This document shows, in pieces, positions 1 to 9,319 of a DNA stretch of 64,000 nt. A model generated the notes under the pieces. That model saw only the letters and a program-made list of their open reading frames with translations, was not told the origin of the DNA and did no database searches. The position numbers and the translations under genes were made by a program. The DNA lies in contig NZ_MKKH01000001.1 of NCBI RefSeq assembly GCF_001942335.1, forward strand, positions 1 through 64,000, read 5' to 3'. Positions within the stretch are counted from its first letter, which is position 1, and every line of letters begins with the position of its first letter. The DNA is from Cellulosimicrobium sp. CUA-896. Lineage in GTDB: Bacteria; Actinomycetota; Actinomycetes; Actinomycetales; Cellulomonadaceae.

Positions 1-3000
1 AGGCCGTCCGCGCCGCCGACCCGGTCGCGACCGCGCAGCCCGCCACGGCCCCTACGCCCAGGTCCCGGCCCGCAAGGTCGCCGGCGCGCCGGACGAGGAG
101 GCGCAGCCCGTCGACGACGTGCAGAAGCTCCGCGGCCCCGCGGCGCGCGTCGTGACGAACATGGAGTCGAGCCTCCAGGTGCCGACGGCGACGTCCGTGC
201 GCGCCGTCCCGGCGAAGCTCATGGTCGACAACCGCATCGTCATCAACAACCACCTCGCGCGCGGCGCGGCGGAAAGATCTCCTTCACGCACCTCATCGGC
301 TTCGCGCTCGTCGAGGCGCTCGCCGACATGCCCGTGATGAACGCGAGCTACACCGAGCTCGACGGCAAGCCGGCCGTCAACCAGCCGGCGCACGTGAACT
401 TCGGCCTCGCCATCGACCTCGCCAAGCCGGACGGCTCGCGCCAGCTCCTCGTGCCGAGCATCAAGAAGGCCGAGACGATGGACTTCGCGCAGTTCTGGGC
501 GGCGTACGAGGACCTCGTGCGCCGCGCGCGCGGCAACAAGCTCGGCGTCGACGACTTCGCGGGGACCACGATCTCGCTGACGAACCCGGGCGGCATCGGC
601 ACCGTGCACTCGGTGCCGCGTCTCATGCAGGGCCAGGGCACGATCATCGGCGTCGGCGCGATGGACTACCCCGCGGAGTTCGCGGGCGCCTCGACCGAGC
701 GCCTCGCGCGCCTCGGCATCTCCAAGGTCCTGACGATCACGTCGACCTACGACCACCGGATCATCCAGGGTGCCCAGTCCGGGGAGTTCCTGCGCATCCT
801 GTCGAGCAAGCTCATCGGCGAGGACGGCTTCTACGACCGCGTGTTCGCCGCGCTGCGCATCCCGTACGAGCCCGTGCGCTGGGTGCGCGACAACACGACG
901 GACGCCGAGATCGAGGCCGCGAAGCCGGCGAAGATCGCCGAGCTCGTCCACTCCTACCGCTCGCGCGGCCACCTCATGGCGGACACCGACCCGCTCGCCT
1001 ACCGCCAGCGCAAGCACGGCGACCTCGACATCCAGAACCACGGCCTGACGCTGTGGGACCTCGACCGCACGTTCCCGACGGGCGGGTTCGGCGGCGCGCA
1101 GAAGTCGTCGCTGCGCGACATCCTCGGCCTCCTGCGCGACTCGTACTGCCGCACGGTCGGCGTCGAGTACATGCACCTCGCGGACCGCACGCAGCGCAAG
1201 TGGCTGCAGGAGCGCCTCGAGTCCGGGTACGCCCGCACGCCGCGCGAGGACCAGCTGCGCATCCTGCGCCGGCTCAACTCCGCGGAGGCGTTCGAGACGT
1301 TCCTCCAGACGAAGTTCGTCGGCCAGAAGCGCTTCTCGCTCGAGGGCGGCGAGTCCCTCATCCCGCTGCTCGACGCCATCCTGTCGAAGGCCGCCGAGAA
1401 CGGGCTCGACGAGGTCGGCATCGGCATGGCCCACCGCGGGCGGCTCAACGTGCTCGCGAACATCGCGGGCAAGAGCTACGCGCAGATCTTCGCGGAGTTC
1501 GAGGGCAACCTCGACCCGAAGAGCGTCCAGGGCTCCGGCGACGTGAAGTACCACCTCGGGACGGAGGGCACGTTCACCGCCGAGTCCGGCGCCACGACGA
1601 AGGTCTACCTCGCGGCGAACCCGTCCCACCTGGAGGCGGTCGACCCGGTGCTCGAGGGGATCGTCCGCGCGAAGCAGGACCGCATCGACCTCGGCGGCGA
1701 CGGCTTCTCCGTGCTGCCCATCCTCATCCACGGCGACGCCGCGTTCGCGGGCCAGGGCGTCGTGCCCGAGGTGCTCAACCTCGCGCAGCTGCGCGGGTAC
1801 CGCACCGGCGGGACGGTCCACGTCGTCGTGAACAACCAGGTCGGCTTCACCACCGGGCCGTCGTCGTCGCGCTCGACGACGTACGCCACCGACGTGGCCA
1901 AGGGCTACCAGGTGCCGATCTTCCACGTGAACGGCGACGACCCCGAGGCGTGCGTGCGCGTCGCCGAGCTCGCCTTCGCGTTCCGCGAGCAGTTCGACCG
2001 CGACGTCATCATCGACCTCATCTGCTACCGCCGCCGCGGGCACAACGAGGGCGACGACCCGTCGATGACGCAGCCCCTCATGTACAACCTCATCGAGGCC
2101 AAGCGCTCGGTCCGCAAGCTCTACACCGAGAACCTCGTCGCGCGCGGCGACATCACGCTCGAGGAGGCCGAGCACGTCCTGCAGGACTACCAGGCCCAGC
2201 TCGAGCGCGTCTTCACGGAGACGAAGGAGGGCGGCTTCACACCGGCCGCCTCCACCGAGCCGGTCGCGGGCCTGGAGCGCCCGGAGTCCCAGCGCGAGGA
2301 CGCCGGCACGATGGTCGGCTGGCGCACGGCGGTCGACCCGTCCGTCGTCGAGCGCATCGGGCAGGTGCACGTGGCCCCGCCCGAGGGCTTCACCGTGCAC
2401 CCCAAGCTCGCGCAGCTGCTCGACAAGCGCCGCCAGATGGCCGTCGACGGCGGCATCGACTGGGGGTTCGGCGAGCTCGTCGCGTTCGGGTCCCTGCTCA
2501 TGGAGGGCACGCCGGTGCGGCTCGCCGGCCAGGACTCGCGCCGTGGCACGTTCGTGCAGCGGCACGCGGTCCTGCACGACCGCGAGACGGGCGCGGAGTG
2601 GACCCCGCTGCTGTACCTCTCGGCGGACCAGGCGAAGTTCTGGGTCTACGACTCCTCGCTCTCGGAGTACGCGGCCCTCGGGTTCGAGTACGGCTACTCC
2701 GTCGAGCGCCCCGACGCGCTCGTCCTCTGGGAGGCGCAGTTCGGCGACTTCGTCAACGGCGCCCAGACGGTCATCGACGAGTTCATCTCGTCGGCCGAGC
2801 AGAAGTGGGGCCAGTACTCCTCCGTCGTCATGCTGCTCCCCCACGGGTACGAGGGGCAGGGCCCGGACCACTCGTCCGCGCGCATCGAGCGGTTCCTCCA
2901 GCTCGCCGCCGAGGAGAACGTGACGGTCGCCCAGCCCTCGACGCCCGCGTCGTACTTCCACCTCCTGCGCCGCCAGGCGTACGCCCGCCCGCGCCGCCCG

Positions 3001-3468
3001 CTCGTCGTCTTCACGCCGAAGCAGCTGCTGCGCCTCAAGGCGGCCGCCTCGCCGGTCGAGGACTTCACGCAGGGCACGTTCCGTCCCGTGATCGGGGACG
3101 CCGCGGCGGACCCGGCGAAGGTCGACCGCGTCCTGCTCTGCACGGGCCGGGTCTACTACGACCTGCTCGCCGAGCGCACCAAGCGCGGCGACGAGGCCAC
3201 GGCGATCGTGCGTCTCGAGCAGCTCTACCCGCTCGACGTCGAGGCGATCCGCGCCGAGATCGCGAGGTACGGCGACGCCGAGGTGGTCTGGGTGCAGGAC
3301 GAGCCGGAGAACCAGGGCGCCTGGTCCTTCGTCCACATCAACCTGCCGGAGGACCTGCCGCGCGTGCGGGCCGTGTCCCGCCCCGCGTCGGCGTCGACCG
3401 CCGCCGGCACGGCGAAGAAGCACCAGGCCGAGCAGGCGGTGCTCCTCGAGCAGGCGTTCGCCCGCTGA
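1..3468 (+). CDS. kgd: Multifunctional 2-oxoglutarate metabolism enzyme (2-oxoglutarate dehydrogenase E1 / decarboxylase), 5' end missing
   Basis: This is the actinobacterial Kgd/OdhA protein, in which an E2-type acyltransferase domain is fused to a thiamine-dependent E1 domain; it decarboxylates 2-oxoglutarate in the TCA cycle. The gene begins before the window. The first residues are the Ala/Pro-rich linker, followed by the acyltransferase core ([15 protein letters not shown], then [15 protein letters not shown]). The E1 part follows with [14 protein letters not shown], the thiamine-binding GDAAFAGQG and NNQVGFTT, and HVNGDDPEA. The C-terminus FAR is intact. Two single-base losses break the frame: near 50-53 (the linker runs in frame 3, then YAQVPARK in frame 2) and near 268 (LARG, then a missing base before GKISFTH; frame 1 afterwards). 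From about position 270 to the stop the frame is uninterrupted. Confidence 0.96.
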   Translation, partial: RPSAPPTRSRPRSPPRPLRPGPGPQGRRRAGRGGAARRRRAEAPRPRGARRDEHGVEPPGADGDVRARRPGEAHGRQPHRHQQPPRARRGGKISFTHLIGFALVEALADMPVMNASYTELDGKPAVNQPAHVNFGLAIDLAKPDGSRQLLVPSIKKAETMDFAQFWAAYEDLVRRARGNKLGVDDFAGTTISLTNPGGIGTVHSVPRLMQGQGTIIGVGAMDYPAEFAGASTERLARLGISKVLTITSTYDHRIIQGAQSGEFLRILSSKLIGEDGFYDRVFAALRIPYEPVRWVRDNTTDAEIEAAKPAKIAELVHSYRSRGHLMADTDPLAYRQRKHGDLDIQNHGLTLWDLDRTFPTGGFGGAQKSSLRDILGLLRDSYCRTVGVEYMHLADRTQRKWLQERLESGYARTPREDQLRILRRLNSAEAFETFLQTKFVGQKRFSLEGGESLIPLLDAILSKAAENGLDEVGIGMAHRGRLNVLANIAGKSYAQIFAEFEGNLDPKSVQGSGDVKYHLGTEGTFTAESGATTKVYLAANPSHLEAVDPVLEGIVRAKQDRIDLGGDGFSVLPILIHGDAAFAGQGVVPEVLNLAQLRGYRTGGTVHVVVNNQVGFTTGPSSSRSTTYATDVAKGYQVPIFHVNGDDPEACVRVAELAFAFREQFDRDVIIDLICYRRRGHNEGDDPSMTQPLMYNLIEAKRSVRKLYTENLVARGDITLEEAEHVLQDYQAQLERVFTETKEGGFTPAASTEPVAGLERPESQREDAGTMVGWRTAVDPSVVERIGQVHVAPPEGFTVHPKLAQLLDKRRQMAVDGGIDWGFGELVAFGSLLMEGTPVRLAGQDSRRGTFVQRHAVLHDRETGAEWTPLLYLSADQAKFWVYDSSLSEYAALGFEYGYSVERPDALVLWEAQFGDFVNGAQTVIDEFISSAEQKWGQYSSVVMLLPHGYEGQGPDHSSARIERFLQLAAEENVTVAQPSTPASYFHLLRRQAYARPRRPLVVFTPKQLLRLKAAASPVEDFTQGTFRPVIGDAAADPAKVDRVLLCTGRVYYDLLAERTKRGDEATAIVRLEQLYPLDVEAIRAEIARYGDAEVVWVQDEPENQGAWSFVHINLPEDLPRVRAVSRPASASTAAGTAKKHQAEQAVLLEQAFAR

Positions 3469-3484
3469 CCCCGGCGCCCTGAGC

Positions 3485-3530
3485 ACGACGAAGGCCTCCT
3501 CCCGCCGCGGCGGGAGGAGGCCTTCGTCGT
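3485..3530. terminator. Bidirectional intrinsic terminator between kgd and the aldo/keto reductase
   Basis: A perfect palindrome with 23-base arms (3485-3507 and 3508-3530; arm starts ACGACGAAGGCC) lies 17 nt after the kgd stop and 8 nt beyond the stop of the convergent reductase gene. It lacks a U tract, as is usual in GC-rich actinobacteria, and can serve both genes. Confidence 0.85.
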
Positions 3531-3537
3531 CAGCGGC

Positions 3538-4532
3538 TCACCAGCGGTCGTGGATCTTCTCGCGCAGGTAGGCGTCGTAGATCTCGCGCACCCCGGACGC
3601 GAAGAGCGGACCGAGGACGTCGGCGGAGCCCGCCTCGGCGTTCGCCCGCGCCTGCTCGGCGTTGCGCGCCCCCGGGATGACCGTCGACACGCCCGGCTGC
3701 TGCCACACCCAGGCGATCGCGGCCTGCGCGGGTGTGAGGTCCTGGCCGACGGCGTCGCGTACCAGGGCCGAGAACTCCCCCGCGGCCCGGACGCGGTCTC
3801 GTAGTCGACCCCGGAGAACGTCTCGCCGACGTCGAACGCGCTGCCGTCGCGGTTGAAGCTGCGGTGGTCGTCCGCGGCGAACGTCGTCTCGGACGTGTAC
3901 CGGCCCGAGAGCAGCCCGGACGCCAGCGGGACGCGCGCGATGATCCCCACCCCGGCCCGGGACGCGGCGGGCAGCACCGCGTCGAGCGGCTTGAGGCGGA
4001 ACGCGTTGAGGATGATCTGGACCGACGCCACGCCCGGCCGCGCGATCGCGGTGAGCGCCTCGTCCGCCGTCTCGACGCTCACGCCGTAGGACGCGATCGC
4101 GCCCTCCGCGACGAGCGTGTCCAGCGCGTCGTAGACCTCGTCGCGCGAGAAGACCGCCGTGGGCGGGCAGTGCAGCTGCACGAGGTCGAGCCGCTCGGTG
4201 CGCAGGTTCCGGCGCGAGCGGTCGGTCCACTCGCGGAACGTCGCGAGCGTGAAGTTGTCGGGGTCCTGCTCCCCCCGGCGCCCCATCTTCGTGGCCACGG
4301 TGACGTCGTGACCGGGGTTGTCGGCGAGGTAGCCCCCGATGATCTGCTCGCTGCGTCCGTCGCCGTAGACGTCGGCGGTGTCGAAGAACGTGACCCCCGC
4401 CTCGACCGAGGCGTCGAGCACGGCGCGGGCGTCGCCCTCGTCGACGTCGCCCCAGTCGGCGCCGAGCTGCCACGTCCCCAGCCCCACCACCGAGACGAGC
4501 CGTCCCGTGCGTCCGAGCACCCGTCGTTCCAT
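3538..4532 (-). CDS. Aldo/keto reductase, one frameshift
   Basis: NAD(P)H-dependent oxidoreductase of the aldo/keto reductase superfamily, cytosolic, substrate unknown. The N-terminal strand GRTGRLVSVVGLGTW is typical. The catalytic tetrad is visible: Asp51 and Tyr56 (FFDTADVYGDG), Lys82 (VATKMG) and His121 (LVQLHCP). The C-terminus with AIAWVWQQPGVSTVIPGA is the family's cofactor-binding end. The reading frame slips by one lost base near 3797 (GVDYETA, then RAAGEFSALVRDAVG in the next frame); rejoined, the protein is about 331 residues, a normal length. The start ATG at 4532 has a GAGGAGGA ribosome binding site about 3 nt upstream. It is a single gene, convergent with kgd. Confidence 0.9.
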
Positions 4533-4626
4533 CGTTCCTCCTCGTGCTGCTGCGGGCGCGACGGTGCACGCGCCCGAGCACCGAGTCTGACGGGCGGACG
4601 CCGGACGTGCACCCCGCAACGCCGAG

Positions 4627-4632
4627 TAGCGT
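4627..4632 (+). promoter_or_regulatory. -10 box, leaderless aldose-epimerase-like gene
   Basis: TAGCGT ends 8 nt before the GTG at 4641 and there is no ribosome binding site between them, so the transcript probably begins at or next to the start codon. Confidence 0.5.
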
Positions 4633-4640
4633 ATGTGGGC

Positions 4641-5555
4641 GTGAACACCGACGCTCCCTCCGGCGCCCAGCTGCGCATCGTCCACGGCGACCACGTCGCC
4701 ACGATCACCGAGGTCGGGGCGGCGGTGCGCGAGTACGCCGTCGCGGGGCGACCGGTCTTCGTGCCCTTCGCCGAGGACGAGATCTCCCCCGCGTTCAACG
4801 CGGCCGTGCTCCTGCCGTGGCCGAACCGTCTGCGCGACGGGCAGTACGAGATCGACGGCACGACGTACCAGGTCCCGGTGACGGAGTTCGCGCGCAGCAC
4901 CGCCCTCCACGGGCTCGCGTGCTGGCAGCGGTGGCGCGTCGTCGAGCACGAGGAGGCGCGCGTCAGCCTCGAGCTGCAGCTGGTCCCCACGCCCGGCTAC
5001 CCGTTCGCGCTCGTGTCGCGCGTCACGTACTCGCTCGACGACGACGGCCTGCGCGTGCACGTGCGCACGACGAACGCGGGCCGGGGCACCGCGCCGTACG
5101 GCGTCGGCTTCCACCCGTGGCTCTCCCCCGCCGGGGCCGACCTCGACGACTGCACGATCCGGCTGGACGCCTCGTCGCGCGTCACGACCGACGACCGCCT
5201 CCTGCCCACCGGGACGGAGCCGGCGGCGGGCACCTACGACCTGCGGGAGACGCGCTCGCTGCGCGGCGTCGACCTCGACGACGCGTACGTGGACGTCACG
5301 CGCGACGACGCGGGTCTGTCCTGGATCCGTCTCGGCGCCCCCGACGGCCGCACGGCCGCCGTGTGGATGGACGGATCGATGGACACCTGGCAGATCTGCA
5401 CCGGCGACCACGTCGGCGACGCCGCGTTCCGGCGCTCGGGCGTCGCGGCGGAGCCGATGAGCTGCATCGCCGACGCCTTCCGCACCGGCGACCGCCTCGT
5501 CCGGCTCGGGACCGGCGAGTCCCACGAGGTGACCTGGGGCGCCACGCTCCTGTGA
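4641..5555 (+). CDS. Aldose 1-epimerase family protein
   Basis: Member of the galactose mutarotase-like fold, which interconverts alpha and beta anomers of hexoses. The 304-residue product carries LLPWPNRLRDGQYEIDG (sugar-binding Asn-Arg region), ALHGLACWQRW with the conserved His, GFHPWLSP with the second conserved His, and a C-terminal SMDTWQICTGD strand. This YphB/GalM-like subgroup also contains phosphosugar epimerases, so the substrate is open. GTG 4641 is chosen because a -10 box sits 8 nt upstream and the conserved N-terminus (QLRIVHGDHVATITEVGAAV) begins just after it. It is divergent from the aldo/keto reductase. Confidence 0.88.
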   Translation: MNTDAPSGAQLRIVHGDHVATITEVGAAVREYAVAGRPVFVPFAEDEISPAFNAAVLLPWPNRLRDGQYEIDGTTYQVPVTEFARSTALHGLACWQRWRVVEHEEARVSLELQLVPTPGYPFALVSRVTYSLDDDGLRVHVRTTNAGRGTAPYGVGFHPWLSPAGADLDDCTIRLDASSRVTTDDRLLPTGTEPAAGTYDLRETRSLRGVDLDDAYVDVTRDDAGLSWIRLGAPDGRTAAVWMDGSMDTWQICTGDHVGDAAFRRSGVAAEPMSCIADAFRTGDRLVRLGTGESHEVTWGATLL

Positions 5556-5559
5556 CGCG

Positions 5560-5596
5560 CACCGGGCGGCGCTGCCCCGAGCGACGCCGCCCGGTG
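5560..5596 (+). terminator. Intrinsic terminator after the epimerase gene
   Basis: Inverted repeat CACCGGGCGGCG (5560-5571) / CGCCGCCCGGTG (5585-5596) with a 13-nt loop, 5 nt after the stop codon. A second, weaker GC-rich dyad follows to about 5627. Confidence 0.65.
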
Positions 5597-5678
5597 CCGA
5601 CCCCGGGTCCCCGGGGGGTCGTCGGCACCGACACGCCGGACGAACCGGACGGGATCGCCCGCCGCTCCCGGCGTCGGG

Positions 5679-5684
5679 GACAAT
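5679..5684 (+). promoter_or_regulatory. -10 box, leaderless SGNH-fold gene
   Basis: GACAAT ends 7 nt before the GTG at 5692; this favours that GTG over the overlapping ATG at 5683, which lies inside the would-be promoter region and has no ribosome binding site. Confidence 0.4.
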
Positions 5685-5691
5685 GACGTCC

Positions 5692-6306
5692 GTGGAGGAC
5701 GCGGCACAGCGAGAAGTTCGGATCTGCGTCGTCGGCGACGAGCTGAGCGCCGGCGTCGGGGACGCCAAGGCCCTGGGGTGGGCGGGGCGCGTCGTCGCGC
5801 GCACCCGGTTCCCTCGGCCGCCGCACGTCTTCACGCTCGCGATCCCCGGCGAGACGACCACGGCCCTCAGCCAGCGCTGGGAGGCCGAGACCGCACGACG
5901 CTTCTCGCCCGAGACCGACGCCGACAACCGCCTCGTCGTCGGCCTCGGTCGCCACGACCTCGACGCCGGCCTCTCGGTCGCGCGCTCGCGCCTGAACCTG
6001 GCGAACATGCTCGACGTCGCCGAGTCGCGCCGGCTGCCGGCGTTCGTCGTCGGTCCGCCGCCGGGGCACCCCAAGGACGCGGGTCGGCTCGCCGAGCTGT
6101 CCAACGCGTTCGCCGACGTCGCCAACCGGCGGCGGGTCCCGTACGTCGACACCTTCAGCCCGCTGGTCACGCACGAGCAGTGGCTCGCCGACCTCGCGCA
6201 GAGCGGCGACGGCTTCCCGGGGCAGGCGGGCTACGGGCTCATGGCCTGGCTCGTGCTCCACACCGGCTGGCACGCCTGGCTGGGCCTGCCGGACGACACC
6301 GTCTGA
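5692..6306 (+). CDS. SGNH/GDSL-hydrolase-fold protein with degenerate active site
   Basis: About 204 residues with the layout of a GDSL/SGNH esterase: block I at residues 13-21, block II at GETTTALSQRW, block III at VVGLGRHDLDAG, block V at DGFPGQAGYGLMAWLVL. The catalytic residues do not match the family. Block I reads VVGDELSAG, so Glu17 occupies the usual nucleophilic Ser position; block III has His where Asn is expected; block V reads DGFPG where DGxHP is expected, so the catalytic His is missing. It may be a non-catalytic SGNH relative or use other residues. No signal peptide is seen. The alternative start is ATG 5683. Confidence 0.75.
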   Translation: MEDAAQREVRICVVGDELSAGVGDAKALGWAGRVVARTRFPRPPHVFTLAIPGETTTALSQRWEAETARRFSPETDADNRLVVGLGRHDLDAGLSVARSRLNLANMLDVAESRRLPAFVVGPPPGHPKDAGRLAELSNAFADVANRRRVPYVDTFSPLVTHEQWLADLAQSGDGFPGQAGYGLMAWLVLHTGWHAWLGLPDDTV

Positions 6307-6335
6307 CGCGCGCCGGCGGACCGACGGCACGCTCC

Positions 6336-7151
6336 TCAGGCGCGCGAGACCGCGAGGTCCCCCGAGACCGTGCTGGACGACACGTACGCCGCGCCCACGC
6401 CCGGCTGCTCGGCCGGCCGGTCGGCGTGGTCGACGGCCGTCGTGCGCCGCCCCGCGCTCTCGAGGCGCACCCCGTCGAGCGAGACGGTCCCCGTGACGCT
6501 GCGCGCCCGGACGTTGACGGGGGTCGCCGCGCCGAGGCGCACACCGACGTCGCCGGAGACGGTGCGCACGTCCACGAGCGGCGTGCTCTCGCGCGCCACC
6601 ACCTCGACCCCGCCGGTCACCGTGCTCACCGACACGCGGCCCAGCGCCCCGGCCACCGTGACCGCTCCCGACGCGGTGCTGACCCGGGCGTCGCCGACGT
6701 GCTCGGCGACGTCGACGGGGGCCGACGCGGAGCGGACGGACACGCTGCCCGTGGTGCCCTGCACCCGGACGGGACCGGTGGCCGTCGCCACGGCGAGGTC
6801 CGCCGCCGCGCCGGTGACGACCGTCGCCGCCCGGACCGTCGTCACCTTCACCGGCACGCCCGCGGGCACGACGAGCCGGACGACGGCGCGGTCCTTGTCG
6901 CGCACGCCCCGCGCGCGGTCGACGAGCCCCTCGACGCCGGCGAAGTCGTAGCCGACGCGCAGCTCGCCGTCGTGCCGGCTGACCTGCAGGGGCCGCTCGG
7001 AGACCTCGGCGACCTCGACGCGGACGTCGTCCTCCCGGCCGGGGTCGGCGACGACGTCCGCCGACCCGTCGGTGAGCTGGACGACGACGCGACGCACGTC
7101 CGCGACGTCGACGTCCTGGGGTGCGGTGATGGTCCATGACTCGGTGCTCAT
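6336..7151 (-). CDS. DUF4097 family beta-strand repeat protein
   Basis: 271 residues built almost entirely of short beta repeats of the type VxVxTATGPVRVQGTTGSVSVRSASAPV, the hallmark of the DUF4097/adhesin-like right-handed beta-solenoid family. There is no signal peptide or membrane segment. The start ATG at 7151 has a GAGGAGA ribosome binding site. It lies 28 bp downstream of the PadR regulator on the same strand and is probably co-transcribed with it; PadR-DUF4097 pairs are common in actinobacteria, often near membrane-stress genes. The molecular function is not known. Confidence 0.85.
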   Translation of the reverse strand: MSTESWTITAPQDVDVADVRRVVVQLTDGSADVVADPGREDDVRVEVAEVSERPLQVSRHDGELRVGYDFAGVEGLVDRARGVRDKDRAVVRLVVPAGVPVKVTTVRAATVVTGAAADLAVATATGPVRVQGTTGSVSVRSASAPVDVAEHVGDARVSTASGAVTVAGALGRVSVSTVTGGVEVVARESTPLVDVRTVSGDVGVRLGAATPVNVRARSVTGTVSLDGVRLESAGRRTTAVDHADRPAEQPGVGAAYVSSSTVSGDLAVSRA

Positions 7152-7179
7152 GCGCTCTCTCCTCGGGTGGGGTGATGGG

Positions 7180-7779
7180 TCATCGCAGGGTCGCCCGGAC
7201 GGCGCGGCGCGCGCCGTCGAGCACGGCGCTCAGGGTGTCGAGCGTGAGGTCGGTCACGGTGCCCGCGGCACCGGCACGGTGCAGGTCGGCGCGCACGTCG
7301 TCCGCGAAGCGCCGGAGCATCGCCTCGGCCTCGAGGCCCCGGGAGGCGGCGCGAGGACGGGCGGGGTCCGCGGGGTCGCGGGGCGGACGGGCGCGCGCGG
7401 ACTGGGCGGCGGCCGCGAGCTCGGCCCGCAGCCCGTGGAGCGTGCCCTGCACGTCGGCGCGCATCGCCTCGGCCCGCCGGCGGACCGTGACCGCGACGGC
7501 CTGCTCGAGCGTGACGAGGTCCGCCCGCCGGGCCTCGACCTCGGCGCGCCCGGCCGGGGTGAGCGCGTAGGTCGACCGCCGTCCGGTGTCGGTGCGGCGG
7601 ACCAGCCCTTCCTCCTCGAGCCGCGCGAGGCGCGGGTAGATCGTGCCCGCGCTCGGCCGGTAGGTGCCGCCGAAGCGTTCCGAGAGCTCGGTGATGAGCT
7701 CGTAGCCGTGCTTGGGCCCGGCGGTGAGCAGCGCCAGCAGGTAGAGGCGCAGCTGTCCGTGGCCGAAGACGGTGGTCAT
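7180..7779 (-). CDS. PadR family transcriptional regulator
   Basis: 199-residue repressor with the PadR winged helix at residues 5-85 (LRLYLLALLTAGPKHGYELI, then the wing SAGTIYPRLARLEEEGLV and YALTPAG). A basic and Ala-rich helical dimerisation tail follows. PadR proteins are usually ligand-responsive autorepressors. ATG 7779 is chosen because the conserved N-terminus FGHGQLRLYLL begins immediately after it. A candidate operator lies 93 bp upstream at 7872-7881. First gene of a two-gene unit with the DUF4097 protein. Confidence 0.9.
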   Translation of the reverse strand: MTTVFGHGQLRLYLLALLTAGPKHGYELITELSERFGGTYRPSAGTIYPRLARLEEEGLVRRTDTGRRSTYALTPAGRAEVEARRADLVTLEQAVAVTVRRRAEAMRADVQGTLHGLRAELAAAAQSARARPPRDPADPARPRAASRGLEAEAMLRRFADDVRADLHRAGAAGTVTDLTLDTLSAVLDGARRAVRATLR

Positions 7780-7871
7780 GCGCGCCGTCCCCGGACGCGG
7801 CGACGGCGGGATCCTCCGGCGACACCGGGCACGTCGCTCATCGCGCACCGCCTCCTCCCTGGCACCGGACA

Positions 7872-7881
7872 CGATATATCG
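7872..7881. promoter_or_regulatory. Candidate PadR operator / -10 region
   Basis: CGATATATCG is a perfect 10-bp palindrome and one of few AT-rich patches here, placed upstream of the padR-DUF4097 unit. PadR-type regulators commonly bind ATAT-containing dyads at their own promoters; assignment to this PadR is inference. Confidence 0.5.
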
Positions 7882-8028
7882 CGTCCGCGCGACGGGCAAC
7901 GGGCCACGTGTGGGACGATGGTCGGCGGACCGGGCACGCCGAGCACGCACGAGCCGTCGAGCACGTCGGCACGGCCGCCCCGAGCACGGCAGCACCGCCG
8001 ACGACTCCCGAGCACCTAGGAGATCACC

Positions 8029-8103
8029 ATGAGCAAGCGCGGACGCAAGCGTCGCAGCCGCAAGGGCAACGCCGCGAACCACGGCAAGCGCCCCAACGCC
8101 TGA
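8029..8103 (+). CDS. Large-subunit ribosomal protein bL37 (24 residues)
   Basis: A 24-codon gene: it starts MSKRGRKRRSRKGN and ends NHGKRPNA. Very short, extremely basic proteins with this N-terminus and the NHGKRPNA ending match bL37, the small 50S protein first seen in mycobacterial ribosome structures. The ATG has a good ribosome binding site (AGGAGA at 8017-8022, 6 nt away), and a strong terminator follows within 14 nt, so this is a compact stand-alone transcription unit. It lies between padR and rsrA. It is easily missed by gene callers because of its size. Confidence 0.85.
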   Translation: MSKRGRKRRSRKGNAANHGKRPNA

Positions 8104-8116
8104 GGCGAGCACGAGC

Positions 8117-8157
8117 ACGAAGGGCCCGGACCGACGTCGTCGGTCCGGGCCCTTCGT
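8117..8157. terminator. Bidirectional terminator between bL37 and rsrA
   Basis: Perfect 18-bp stem ACGAAGGGCCCGGACCGA (8117-8134) / 8140-8157 with loop CGTCG, 13 nt after the bL37 stop and 15 nt beyond the rsrA stop of the convergent operon. Confidence 0.85.
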
Positions 8158-8172
8158 CGTCCTCGGCGCGGA

Positions 8173-8553
8173 TCAGCGGATCTCGGTCACCACGGTGCTC
8201 GAGACGACGGTCGTCGTGGTCGTCACGATCGTCGGCGTGGACATGACCGTGAGCTGGGCGTGGATGCGCTCGCGCAGCCCCGCGGGCGCCTGCTCGTGGC
8301 ACGAGCGCCGCACGAGCTGCTTGACGAGCTCCTCGACGCTGAGCTCGGCCAGGCACGGCGAGCAGTGCGCGACGTGCGCACGCATGCGGCGCTCGTCGTC
8401 CGGCGTCATCTCCGAGTCGAGGAACTCGTAGAGGTGCGTGAGCGCGTGCTCGCACTCCGACTCGCCCTCCGTGGCGTGCGGGATCGGCGTCACCGGTCCC
8501 TGCGCCGCCTCCGCGTCCTGGGTGTCACGGTCCCAGCGCTCCGACATGCTCAC
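8173..8553 (-). CDS. rsrA: Mycothiol-system anti-sigma-R factor (RsrA/RshA)
   Basis: 126-residue redox-sensing anti-sigma factor. It carries the zinc-binding HxxxCxxC motif (His60, Cys64, Cys67 in [12 protein letters not shown]), which holds SigR inactive until thiol oxidation releases zinc. The Thr/Val-rich tail after residue 100 is not recognised. GTG 8553 is chosen over ATG 8547 because it overlaps the sigR stop by 4 nt (GTGA) and has GGAGG 6 nt upstream. It is the second gene of the sigR-rsrA operon, the standard arrangement for this stress switch. Confidence 0.92.
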   Translation of the reverse strand: MSMSERWDRDTQDAEAAQGPVTPIPHATEGESECEHALTHLYEFLDSEMTPDDERRMRAHVAHCSPCLAELSVEELVKQLVRRSCHEQAPAGLRERIHAQLTVMSTPTIVTTTTTVVSSTVVTEIR

Positions 8554-9305
8554 GACTCACCTCCGGGAGCCTTGGCCCCTACCAGTCCTCGTCTCGCGGC
8601 GTAGTCCGCCAGCAGCTCGCGCAGCTGACGCCTGCCCCGGTGCAGGCGGGACATGACCGTACCGATCGGTGTCCCCATGATCTCCGCGATCTCCTTGTAC
8701 GGGAACCCCTCGACGTCGGCGTAGTACACGACCATGCGCCGGTCCTCGGGCAGCTCCTGGAGAGCGCGCTTCACGTCGGTGTCCGGGAGCCGGTCGAGGG
8801 CCTCCGCCTCGGCGGACCGCAGGCCCTGCGAGGTGTGCGACGCCGCGCGCGCGATCTGCCAGTCCTCGACGTCCTCCGTCTGGGCCTGCTGCGGCTCGCG
8901 CTGCTTCTTGCGGTACGTGTTGATGAACGTGTTCGTCAGGATGCGGTACAGCCACGCCTTGAGGTTCGTGCCCGGCCGGTACTGGTGGAACGCGGCGAAG
9001 GCCTTAGCGAACGTCTCCTGGACGAGGTCCTCGGCGTCCGACGGGTTGCGCGTCATGCGCAGCGCCGCGGAGTACAGCTGGTCGAGGTACTGGAGGGCGT
9101 CGCGCTCGAACCGCGCGGCGCGGGCGGCGTCGTCCTCCGCCTCGGGCGCGCGGTTCGTGTCCGTGTCCTCGGCGTTCTCGGCGACGGCGGCAGCCGTACC
9201 GCCGGCCGCCGCGTCGGCACGCGCGGCGTCGTCTCGCTCGGGCAGCGGTCCGTCAGGCGCCGGCGTCGTCGGCTCGTCGGGGCTCCCGGGGGTTCGCTCG
9301 CTCAT
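8550..9305 (-). CDS. sigR: ECF RNA polymerase sigma factor SigR/SigH
   Basis: 251-residue group IV sigma factor of the SigR/SigH type, controlling the thiol-oxidative stress regulon. Region 2 spans [20 protein letters not shown] through [20 protein letters not shown], and region 4 spans [20 protein letters not shown] through [20 protein letters not shown]. An acidic and Ala-rich extension of about 55 residues precedes region 2, longer than in many homologues. ATG 9305 is supported by a -10 box 8 nt upstream. The next gene, rsrA, overlaps by 4 nt. The 281 bp to the divergent ferritin gene hold the two promoters and nothing else I recognise. Confidence 0.93.
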   Translation of the reverse strand: MSERTPGSPDEPTTPAPDGPLPERDDAARADAAAGGTAAAVAENAEDTDTNRAPEAEDDAARAARFERDALQYLDQLYSAALRMTRNPSDAEDLVQETFAKAFAAFHQYRPGTNLKAWLYRILTNTFINTYRKKQREPQQAQTEDVEDWQIARAASHTSQGLRSAEAEALDRLPDTDVKRALQELPEDRRMVVYYADVEGFPYKEIAEIMGTPIGTVMSRLHRGRRQLRELLADYAARRGLVGAKAPGGES

Positions 9306-9313
9306 CGACCACG

Positions 9314-9319
9314 AGCCTA
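9314..9319 (-). promoter_or_regulatory. -10 box, sigR
   Basis: Read on the minus strand, TAGGCT ends 8 nt before the sigR ATG with no ribosome binding site between, suggesting a leaderless transcript. No clear SigR-type GGAAT/GTT promoter was found upstream. Confidence 0.45.

Noticed and set aside
52-3486. Very long minus-strand reading frame opposite kgd, and many similar frames elsewhere
   Set aside because: Arg/Val/Leu-rich shadow translation typical of the antisense of GC-rich genes; no domain, no start context, and kgd on the plus strand is unmistakable.
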